A stretch of DNA of 60,227 bases. Source: Catenulispora pinisilvae. GTDB lineage: Bacteria > Actinomycetota > Actinomycetes > Streptomycetales > Catenulisporaceae. Below, piece by piece: positions 25,008-30,728 of this stretch. Each line of letters opens with the position of its first letter. The stretch's first letter is position 1. The notes under the pieces are model-generated. The model ran no database searches. It saw nothing but the letters and a program-made list of their open reading frames with translations, and was not told the DNA's origin. The position numbers were made by a program, and so were the translations under genes. The DNA lies in assembly GCF_015356865.1 (NCBI RefSeq), contig NZ_JAAFZA010000035.1:1-60227 (forward strand), read 5' to 3'.

Positions 25008-25793
25008 GTGAACCGCTACGAGCGCTGGAGCGTCCTGCTGGAGATGCTGGCCGAACTCGGCAAGCTGGAGATCGAGGAGACGGCGGAGAAGCTGGGGGTG
25101 TCGGCGGCCACCGTGCGCCGGGACTTCGACGAGCTCGCCGCGCAGCAGCTGCTGTCCCGCACCCGCGGCGGGGCCACGGCGCACAGCGTCTCCTACGACC
25201 TGCCGCTGCGCTTCAAGGTCGCCCGGCACGCCCCGGAGAAGCAGCGCATCGCCTCGGTGGCGGCGGGCATGGTCGCGGTCGGCTCGACGGTCGGCATCAA
25301 CGGCGGCACCACCGCCACCGAGGTGGCGCGGGCCCTGGCCACCCGCGCGGACCTGGCCGGCGAGCAGCGGGGCCCGGCGGTGACGGTGGTCACCAACGCG
25401 CTGAACATCGCGCAGGAACTGGTGGTGCGGCCGTATCTGCACGTGGTCGCGACCGGTGGCGTCGGCTCCCCGAAGTCCTACGAGCTGGTCGGCCCGGTCG
25501 CCGCGGCGATGCTGGAGCGGGTGGCGCTGGACCTGGCGATCCTCGGCGTGGACGCGCTGGACGCCGAGCACGGCGCCAGCGCGCACAACGAGGCCGAGGC
25601 GACGGTGAACCAGACCCTGGCCTCCCGGGCCCGGCACGTGGTGGTGGTCGCGGACTCCTCGAAGCTGGGGCGGCGGGCGTTCGCGCGGATCTGCCCGATC
25701 TCGGAGGTGACGACGCTGGTGACCGACGGGGACGCGCCGGAGGAGATGGTGGCCCGGTTCACCGAGCTGGGGGTGCGGGTGGTGCGGGCTTAG
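25008..25793 (+). CDS. DeoR/GlpR-family transcriptional regulator
   Basis: A 261-residue regulator. The N-terminal DeoR helix-turn-helix contains ETAEKLGVSAATVRRDFDELAAQQLLSRTRGGA (about 22-55). The C-terminal sugar-phosphate-sensing domain shows NGGTTATEVARAL, VTNALNIAQEL and the closing VVVADSSKLGRRAFA, which bind a phosphorylated sugar effector in this family. The start is a GTG at 25008 with SD GGAAGG. Its position divergent from DUF5107 gene B, and the shared TCTTGCAA elements, make it the likely repressor of the whole sugar locus and of itself. If so, the imported sugar or its product is phosphorylated inside the cell. Confidence 0.93.
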   Translation: MNRYERWSVLLEMLAELGKLEIEETAEKLGVSAATVRRDFDELAAQQLLSRTRGGATAHSVSYDLPLRFKVARHAPEKQRIASVAAGMVAVGSTVGINGGTTATEVARALATRADLAGEQRGPAVTVVTNALNIAQELVVRPYLHVVATGGVGSPKSYELVGPVAAAMLERVALDLAILGVDALDAEHGASAHNEAEATVNQTLASRARHVVVVADSSKLGRRAFARICPISEVTTLVTDGDAPEEMVARFTELGVRVVRA

Positions 25794-25892
25794 CGCGTGC
25801 CACCGATCTGAGCACCCTCTCATCTGGGCAGCCCCTCATCTGGACAGCCCCTTAGGGGGAACCAAAGCTAGATCGGCCGCATCCAAGGCCGC

Positions 25893-26702
25893 ATGGAACT
25901 CAATCTGAGCATCACCCGCCGGACCGCGGTGATCGGCGTCGCGACGTTGCTCGCCGCCGGTGGCGCGGTCGCCATCGGCTTGTCCGGCGGCACCTCGGCG
26001 CCGAACGCGAACGCCGCGCCCTTCAGCTCCTCCGCGCTGGCCGGGGACGGTACCGCCGTCGCGCCGGACGCGTTCCCGGGCATCACCGTGCAGGGCACCG
26101 GGAAGGTGACCGGGACGCCCGACACGCTGATCCTCAGCCTGGCCGTGAGCAAGACCGCCGGTGATGTCAGCACCGCGATGAACGACCTGTCGGCGACGGT
26201 GGGCGCGGTGCAGAGCTCGTTGACCGGCAACCACGTGGCAGCCGCGGACCAGAAGACCTCCGGGCTGAATGTCGGTCCACAGTATGACAATTCTGGTGGT
26301 AAGCAGACGGTCACCGGGTATCAGGCCTCGGAGAACATGACCGTGACGCTGCGCGATACCAAGTCCGCCGGGGCGGTCATCGCCGCGGCGTCGACCGCCG
26401 GCGGGAACGCCACCCAGATCTCCGGATTGTCGACCGATCTGCAGAACGATGCGGGACCGCTGAACCAGGCCCGGGACGCCGCGTTCAACGACGCCAAGGC
26501 GAAGGCCGCGCAGTACGCGAAGTCCGCGGGCCGGACGCTCGGCCAGGTGGTGCGCGTCGAGGAGAGCGACGGCAACACCCAGATCCCGGTCAACTACGGG
26601 TCCCCGGCCGCCGCCGGGGGGTCCGCGGTGAACCCGGTGCCGATCCAGGTGGGCAGCACGGACGTGACGGTTCAGGTGACCGTGGTGTTCAGCTTCGCGT
26701 GA
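25893..26702 (+). CDS. SIMPL domain (DUF541) secreted protein
   Basis: A 269-residue protein. The N-terminal signal or anchor segment (TAVIGVATLLAAGGAVAIGL) is followed by a spacer and a SIMPL/DUF541 domain: GITVQGTGKVTGTPDTLILSLAVSKTAGDVSTAM opens the domain, and DAAFNDAKAKAAQYAKSAGRTLGQVVRVEE is the diagnostic C-terminal helix-strand. Family members form periplasmic or extracytoplasmic oligomers (BP26-like) with poorly defined roles, often linked to envelope stress. The ATG is preceded by a weak SD. No operon partner: the DeoR gene ends 99 bp upstream and the following NUDIX gene is convergent. Confidence 0.88.
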   Translation: MELNLSITRRTAVIGVATLLAAGGAVAIGLSGGTSAPNANAAPFSSSALAGDGTAVAPDAFPGITVQGTGKVTGTPDTLILSLAVSKTAGDVSTAMNDLSATVGAVQSSLTGNHVAAADQKTSGLNVGPQYDNSGGKQTVTGYQASENMTVTLRDTKSAGAVIAAASTAGGNATQISGLSTDLQNDAGPLNQARDAAFNDAKAKAAQYAKSAGRTLGQVVRVEESDGNTQIPVNYGSPAAAGGSAVNPVPIQVGSTDVTVQVTVVFSFA

Positions 26703-26720
26703 GCGGTGCAGGGCATTGCT

Positions 26721-26750
26721 GATCTCTGCCGATCTCTGCCGATCTCTGCC
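26721..26750 (+). repeat. GATCTCTGCC tandem repeat
   Basis: Three perfect 10-bp units, followed by degenerate GATC-containing units to about 26780. They lie in the 137-bp gap between the convergent SIMPL and NUDIX genes. No terminator hairpin is evident there. Confidence 0.7.
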
Positions 26751-26839
26751 GATCCCCGCTGATCACGGCCGATCACGCGCGGCGGTTCAGCGGCGGTTCA
26801 GTCGTTCAGCCGAGTGCGGGGCTCGGCCTCACTTCCGCC

Positions 26840-27463
26840 TCACTTCCGCTCGGCCAGCACCCGCAGCAACCCGACCAGCGAGGACGATGTCGCGATCTGC
26901 CCGGCGTCGATCAGCCCGAGTACTTCGTCCAGCGGTACCCAAGCCACCTTCTCCGCCTCGTTCTCCTCGGTCGGCTCCCCGATGTACTCCGCCCCGTGCG
27001 CGCGGAACAGCCGGTACTGAGTACGCAGCATCCCGCCGACCGGGTGAAAGCCGAGCAGCGGTGTGACTTCGCTCACCCGCCAGCCGGTCTCCTCCTCGAC
27101 CTCGCGGCGTGCGGTGTCGGCGGGGTCCTCGCCCTCCTCGATCAGGCCGGAGGGGATCTCCCATACCCACTTGTCGATCGCAAAGCGGTGCCGCCAGATC
27201 AGCAGCACTTCCTCGCGTCCGGCGGCGGTCCTGGTCACCACGCAGCTGGCGGCCTCGCGGGTGCGCACGACGTGGTGTTCGAAGCGGGTTCCGTCGCCGA
27301 GTTCGACGTCGGCCATCAGGACGTCCACCCACGGGTTCTCATACACCGGCCACTCGCGGTGCACAGTCCACTGGCTTCGGCTTCGGCTGCGGGGCGCGGG
27401 CGGGGGCGCGGGCGTGCTCTGTCCGGCCGCCTGTTGAGACGGCCCCGACTCAGGCTCTGACAT
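26840..27463 (-). CDS. NUDIX hydrolase (ADP-ribose pyrophosphatase-like)
   Basis: A 207-residue hydrolase with a perfect NUDIX box: G-LIEEG-E-DPADTAR-REVEEETGW (about 117-139). Residues before it (LIWRHRFAIDKWVWEIPSG) and after it (EVTPLLGFHPVGGMLRTQYRLF) match the ADP-ribose/nucleoside-diphosphate-sugar pyrophosphatase subfamily. The N-terminal 30 residues are Pro/Ser-rich and unconserved. The start is taken at the ATG 27463; a GTG at 27496 is in frame and neither has a convincing SD, so a leaderless message is possible. It is divergent from tRNA-Thr. Confidence 0.88.
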   Translation of the reverse strand: MSEPESGPSQQAAGQSTPAPPPAPRSRSRSQWTVHREWPVYENPWVDVLMADVELGDGTRFEHHVVRTREAASCVVTRTAAGREEVLLIWRHRFAIDKWVWEIPSGLIEEGEDPADTARREVEEETGWRVSEVTPLLGFHPVGGMLRTQYRLFRAHGAEYIGEPTEENEAEKVAWVPLDEVLGLIDAGQIATSSSLVGLLRVLAERK

Positions 27464-27514
27464 GCGGCCGAGCGTAGTGGACCCGGGGGGCGACACGGCT
27501 TGCGCAAACCCGAT

Positions 27515-27543
27515 TTCGCACGGGGCCCAAGACCGTGTAACTT
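27515..27543 (+). promoter_or_regulatory. Probable promoter of the tRNA-Thr/tRNA-Met transcript
   Basis: TTCGCA (27515-27520), a 17-bp spacer and TAACTT (27538-27543) end 11 bp before the tRNA-Thr gene. Position and spacing fit a housekeeping sigma promoter. Confidence 0.5.
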
Positions 27544-27554
27544 ATTCCCTGCTC

Positions 27555-27627
27555 GCCCCTTTAGCTCAGTCGGCAGAGCGTCTCCATGGTAAGGAGAAGG
27601 TCTACGGTTCGATTCCGTAAAGGGGCT
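27555..27627 (+). tRNA. tRNA-Thr (GGT)
   Basis: A 73-nt cloverleaf. The acceptor stem GCCCCTT pairs with AAGGGGC, the anticodon stem TCTCC/GGAGA encloses ATGGTAA with anticodon GGT, and the T arm is TACGG-TTCGATT-CCGTA. CCA is not encoded. It is followed by tRNA-Met and rpmG, the same order as thrT-metT-rpmG2 in mycobacteria. Confidence 0.95.
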
Positions 27628-27705
27628 CAGATCACACCGGGGGTCCGGTGGACACGAAAGGGTTAAAGCCCGTGTCCGCCGGACCACTCCGATCGTTGAT
27701 CGAGT

Positions 27706-27779
27706 GGCGGTGTAGCTCAGCCTGGTAGAGCAAGCGGCTCATAATCGCTGTGTCGCCGGTTCAAGTCCGGCCACCGCTA
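27706..27779 (+). tRNA. tRNA-Met (CAT), elongator
   Basis: A 74-nt cloverleaf. The acceptor GGCGGTG pairs with CACCGCT (first pair G-U), the anticodon loop CTCATAA carries CAT, and the T arm is GCCGG-TTCAAGT-CCGGC. The anticodon stem lacks the three G-C pairs of initiator tRNA, so this is the elongator type. Confidence 0.93.
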
Positions 27780-27819
27780 CGCATCTGTGTTTGTGTAAGA
27801 CGTGGCGTAACACCCCTAG

Positions 27820-27842
27820 CCCTGCAAGGTATCCTTGCAGGG
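27820..27842 (+). terminator. Perfect hairpin between tRNA-Met and rpmG
   Basis: CCCTGCAAGG (27820-27829) pairs with CCTTGCAGGG (27833-27842) around a TAT loop. It could end the tRNA transcript or act in the rpmG leader. TATCCT inside it (27830-27835) could also be a -10 box for rpmG. The sequence does not decide between these. Confidence 0.45.
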
Positions 27843-27906
27843 TTGTCCATCGTGAGGGCCGACCTGGGAAGGTCCGGAGCCCTCGAAGAAAGAAAGAGGC
27901 ACCCCA

Positions 27907-28071
27907 GTGGCTGCTGTCGACGTCCGCCCGAAGATCACCCTGGCCTGCACCGAGTGCAAGCGGCGTAACTACATCACCAAGAAGAACCGCCGCAACGACC
28001 CGGACCGCCTGGAGCTGAAGAAGCACTGCCGCTGGTGCAACAAGCACACCCCGCACCGCGAGACCCGCTAG
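27907..28071 (+). CDS. rpmG: 50S ribosomal protein L33
   Basis: A 54-residue protein from a GTG start with SD AAAGAGG. The sequence contains [19 protein letters not shown] and ends [15 protein letters not shown], a standard L33. All four zinc ligands (CTEC and CRWC) are present, so it is the zinc-binding C+ paralogue; C- copies normally replace it under zinc limitation. It lies downstream of tRNA-Thr and tRNA-Met and upstream of the MaoC pair, as in mycobacteria and Streptomyces. Confidence 0.96.
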   Translation: MAAVDVRPKITLACTECKRRNYITKKNRRNDPDRLELKKHCRWCNKHTPHRETR

Positions 28072-28080
28072 TCCGCTCCT

Positions 28081-28101
28081 GCCCGGCCCGCACTGCCGGG
28101 C
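28081..28101 (+). terminator. Hairpin after rpmG
   Basis: GCCCGGC (28081-28087) pairs with GCCGGGC (28095-28101), 9 bp after the rpmG stop. A short T-run (TTTT) follows only about 25 bp later, so termination strength is uncertain. Confidence 0.45.
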
Positions 28102-28209
28102 CGTGCCGCGCGGCCTGTAGTTTTGGACCGCCCCGCCGACTCCCTCCCGGGAGCAGGCGCGGGCGGTTTCTTCGTATCCAAGCTCCATATCCAAGGAGGC
28201 GCAGGGACG

Positions 28210-28671
28210 ATGGCGCTGGACCCCGGTTTCGCCGGCCGCACCTATCCGCCCACCGCGGTGTATGAGGTGGGCCGGGAGAAGATCCGCGAGTTCGCCGACG
28301 CGATCGGCGACCCGAACCCGGTCTACCGCGACCCGGCGGTGGCGCAGGATCTCGGGCACCGCGACGTCCTGGCCCCGCCGACGTTCCCGATCGCCATCAC
28401 CTGGCCGGCCGCCCTGGTCATCATCGACGACCCGGAGCTGGGCCTGGACTTCAGCCGGGTGCTGCACGCCGAGCAGCGCTTCGTCTACGCCCGGCCGATC
28501 TACGCCGACGACCAGCTGACCGCGACGGTGGTCATCGAGGACGTCAGCGAGCGTATGGGCCAGGGTTTCCTGAGCACCCGCACCGACCTGGTCACCGTGG
28601 ACGGCGAGCACGTGGTGTCGGGCTACTCCAAGCTGGTCGTCGTCGGGGCCGCCGAGGAGGCGCAGTCATGA
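28210..28671 (+). CDS. MaoC-like dehydratase, HadA-type subunit
   Basis: A 153-residue hot-dog protein. It contains KIREFADAIGDPNPVYRDPAVA, where the hydratase-2 motif has Tyr in place of the catalytic His, and LAPPTFPIAITWPA. In mycobacteria the HadA subunit likewise lacks the catalytic dyad and stabilises the HadB partner. The ATG at 28210 follows a modest SD (GCAGGGACG). Its stop overlaps the next start (ATGA), so the two subunits are coupled. The likely role is (3R)-hydroxyacyl-ACP dehydration in type II fatty-acid elongation. Gene order rpmG-hadA-hadB is conserved, but mycolic acids need not be made here. Confidence 0.88.
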   Translation: MALDPGFAGRTYPPTAVYEVGREKIREFADAIGDPNPVYRDPAVAQDLGHRDVLAPPTFPIAITWPAALVIIDDPELGLDFSRVLHAEQRFVYARPIYADDQLTATVVIEDVSERMGQGFLSTRTDLVTVDGEHVVSGYSKLVVVGAAEEAQS

Positions 28672-29117
28672 TCAAGTTCGCCGACGTCGCCAAGGGCGAC
28701 GTGCTGCCCGCCCAGACCTTCCCGATCCGGCGCGTGGACCTGGTCAAGTACGCCGGCGCCTCCGGCGACTTCAACCCGATCCACTGGAACGAGCGCTTCG
28801 CGCAGTCCGTGGGGCTGCCGGACGTGATCGCGCACGGCATGTTCACCATGGCCGAGGCGGTCCGCGTGGTCACCGACTGGTGCGGCGACCCGGGCATGAT
28901 CGTGGAGTACCAGGTGCGGTTCACCAAGCCGGTCGTGGTGCCGGACGGGGTGGCCGAGGACTCCGGCGCCCGGCTGACCGTCACCGGCAAGGTCAGCGCG
29001 GTGAACGAGGACGGCACGGTGCGCGTCGACCTGACCGCGATGAGCGGTGGGGACGGGGACGGTGGCGGCGGCGAGAAGGTGCTGGGGCTGGCGCGGGCCC
29101 TGGTCCGGCTGCCCTGA
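28668..29117 (+). CDS. MaoC family dehydratase, HadB-type catalytic subunit
   Basis: A 149-residue hot-dog enzyme with the complete hydratase-2 signature YAGASGDFNPIHWNERFA, whose Asp and His are the catalytic pair, followed by IAHGMFTMAEAV. It forms the active half of a heterodimer with the upstream HadA-type protein, with which it overlaps by 4 bp. A Gly/Asp-rich insert (SGGDGDGGGGEK, about 125-136) lies before the last strand and is longer than usual. No hadC-like third subunit follows; murB is next after a repeat-filled gap. Confidence 0.9.
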   Translation: MIKFADVAKGDVLPAQTFPIRRVDLVKYAGASGDFNPIHWNERFAQSVGLPDVIAHGMFTMAEAVRVVTDWCGDPGMIVEYQVRFTKPVVVPDGVAEDSGARLTVTGKVSAVNEDGTVRVDLTAMSGGDGDGGGGEKVLGLARALVRLP

Positions 29118-29147
29118 TTCGGGCTGCACATTGATTCGGGCGGCACA

Positions 29148-29235
29148 GATTCCGGCGTCCAGCGGCGCTGATTCGGGCGTCGGGCGGCGCTGATTCCGGC
29201 GTCCGGCGGCCCTGATCCACGGGTCCGGCGGCCCT
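29148..29235 (+). repeat. 22-bp tandem repeat between the HadB-type gene and murB
   Basis: Four units of the form GATTCSGGCGTCSGGCGGCSCT (29148, 29170, 29192, 29214), with shorter degenerate copies on both sides. No open frame of interest or terminator is seen in this 213-bp gap. Confidence 0.75.
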
Positions 29236-29330
29236 GACCTGCGGGGCCCGAACCTTTCGGATCCCGTGATGATCGTTCGGAGACTGAGATGACATGCCCG
29301 CCGGGCCCGGCACCCGGTAGCGTGTCCTCC

Positions 29331-30395
29331 ATGCTCGAACAGGCCTCGGCACCCCTCGCGCCCCTGACCACCCTGCGTGTGGGCGGACCGGCGCGGCGCA
29401 TGGTGACCGCGACCACGGAGCAGGAGATCGTCGACACCGTCAAGGACTGCGACGGCCGCGGCGAACCGCTGCTGATCCTGGCCGGCGGCTCCAACCTGGT
29501 GATCGGCGACGAGGGCTTCGACGGCACCGTCCTGAAGATCGCCAGCACCGGCGTCACGAAGCAGAAGACCTGCTCGGGCCTGCGCCTCGGAGTGGCCGCG
29601 GGCCACGACTGGGACGCCTTCGTCGCCGAAGCGGTGGACCTGGGCGCCGTCGGCGTCGAGGCGCTGAGCGGCATCCCCGGCTCGGCCGGCGCGACCCCGA
29701 TCCAGAACGTCGGCGCCTACGGCCAGGAAGTCCGCCACAGCATCGCCTGGATCCGCGCCCTGGACCGCGAGACCGGCGAGATCCGCGGCATGCAGTCCCG
29801 CTGTCTGGACTTCGGCTACCGCGACTCGATCTTCAAGCAGAACCCGGGCAAGTACGTGGTCCTCACCGTCTGGTTCGGCTTCGAGCCGCCGGCGCCCTCC
29901 GAAGCAGACCGCCTGTCCGCCCCCATCCGCTACGCGGAACTGGCGCGGGCCCTCGGCGTCGCGGAAGGCGATCGCGCACCCCTGAGCCAAGTCCGCGAGG
30001 CCGTGCTCAAACTGCGCGCGTCGAAGGGCATGTTGCTCAACGCGGACGACCACGACACCTGGTCCGCGGGCTCGTTCTTCACAAATCCGGTCCTGGACAC
30101 AGCGGCTTTCGAAGCACTCGCCGCCCGCGCCACGGCCGAACCCCCGTGCTTCCCGGCCCCGGACGACCACGTGAAGACCTCGGCCGCCTGGCTGATCGAG
30201 CAGGCCGGCTACCCGAAGGGCTACGGCGCGGGCCCGGCGACCCTGTCGACGAAGCACACCCTGGCCCTGACGAACCGCGGCGACGCCATCGCGGCCGACG
30301 TCCTGGGCCTGGCGCGGGAGATCCGCGACGGGGTGCGGGACCGGTTCGGGGTGGAGCTGGTGCCCGAGCCGGTTTTCGTGGGCGCCGCTCTGTAG
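29331..30395 (+). CDS. murB: UDP-N-acetylmuramate dehydrogenase
   Basis: A 354-residue FAD enzyme that reduces UDP-GlcNAc-enolpyruvate to UDP-MurNAc with NADPH in peptidoglycan synthesis. FAD-binding residues are in LLILAGGSNLVIGDEGFDG and LSGIPGSAGATPIQNVGAYGQEV. The proton donor Ser is in SAGSFFTNPVL, and the C-terminal domain holds AAWLIEQAGYPKGYG and the closing EVHGxFG-like region. The layout with SAGSFFTNP fits the longer MurB type. The start is the ATG at 29331; an upstream ATG at 29289 is in frame but would place the repeat-adjacent DNA in the protein. In Streptomyces murB also follows the MaoC pair. Confidence 0.95.
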   Translation: MLEQASAPLAPLTTLRVGGPARRMVTATTEQEIVDTVKDCDGRGEPLLILAGGSNLVIGDEGFDGTVLKIASTGVTKQKTCSGLRLGVAAGHDWDAFVAEAVDLGAVGVEALSGIPGSAGATPIQNVGAYGQEVRHSIAWIRALDRETGEIRGMQSRCLDFGYRDSIFKQNPGKYVVLTVWFGFEPPAPSEADRLSAPIRYAELARALGVAEGDRAPLSQVREAVLKLRASKGMLLNADDHDTWSAGSFFTNPVLDTAAFEALAARATAEPPCFPAPDDHVKTSAAWLIEQAGYPKGYGAGPATLSTKHTLALTNRGDAIAADVLGLAREIRDGVRDRFGVELVPEPVFVGAAL

Positions 30396-30490
30396 CTTGA
30401 TTAGTAGGGGCGAATCGCAAGTAAGCTATCGATCACTGCATATCGGGCGATATCAGGCATATGGCCAGCAAAAGCCAAGCAGCTCGCGCC

Positions 30491-30640
30491 GAACCGCTAA
30501 CCAAGCTCTGCGATAGGGCCAAGCACCTGCGCGGCTGATGTTCCCCCGGCGGCAGGCAGCGAGTGCGGGCAACTCGCCGCGAACCACTCGCTGGGCTTTG
30601 CGACAGGGCCGACTGCCTGCGCGGCTGATGCTCCTCAGAA
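30491..30640 (+). repeat. Direct repeat with exact 90-bp offset
   Basis: Positions 30491-30540 and 30581-30630 align without gaps, sharing GAACC-CT, TGCGA-AGGGCC and CCTGCGCGGCTGATG. The repeat lies in the 333-bp gap between the convergent murB and GT39 genes. Short frames crossing it look like chance readings of the repeat. Confidence 0.7.
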
Positions 30641-30662
30641 TCCGTTCGCGCCGGCACACAAG

Positions 30663-30700
30663 TCGGCGGGTGAGTGGGCCGTACCCCACTCACCCGCCGA
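30663..30700. terminator. Bidirectional terminator between murB and GT39 gene
   Basis: A 16-bp perfect stem, TCGGCGGGTGAGTGGG (30663-30678) with 30685-30700, has a 6-nt loop. It lies 29 bp beyond the stop of the minus-strand GT39 gene, and murB converges from the other side. Confidence 0.8.
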
Positions 30701-30728
30701 GTCTGTGTTGTTCCTCCTTAGGCGACCG

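Noticed and set aside
27706..27779. Initiator tRNA-Met
   Set aside because: The anticodon stem lacks the three G-C pairs and the acceptor lacks the C1-A72 mismatch, so this is the elongator form.
29148..29235. 22-bp repeats as a CRISPR array
   Set aside because: Units are directly adjacent without unique spacers.
30433..30693. Short minus-strand frames across the 90-bp repeat
   Set aside because: They merely read the DNA repeat in two frames, have no SD and cross the terminator hairpin.
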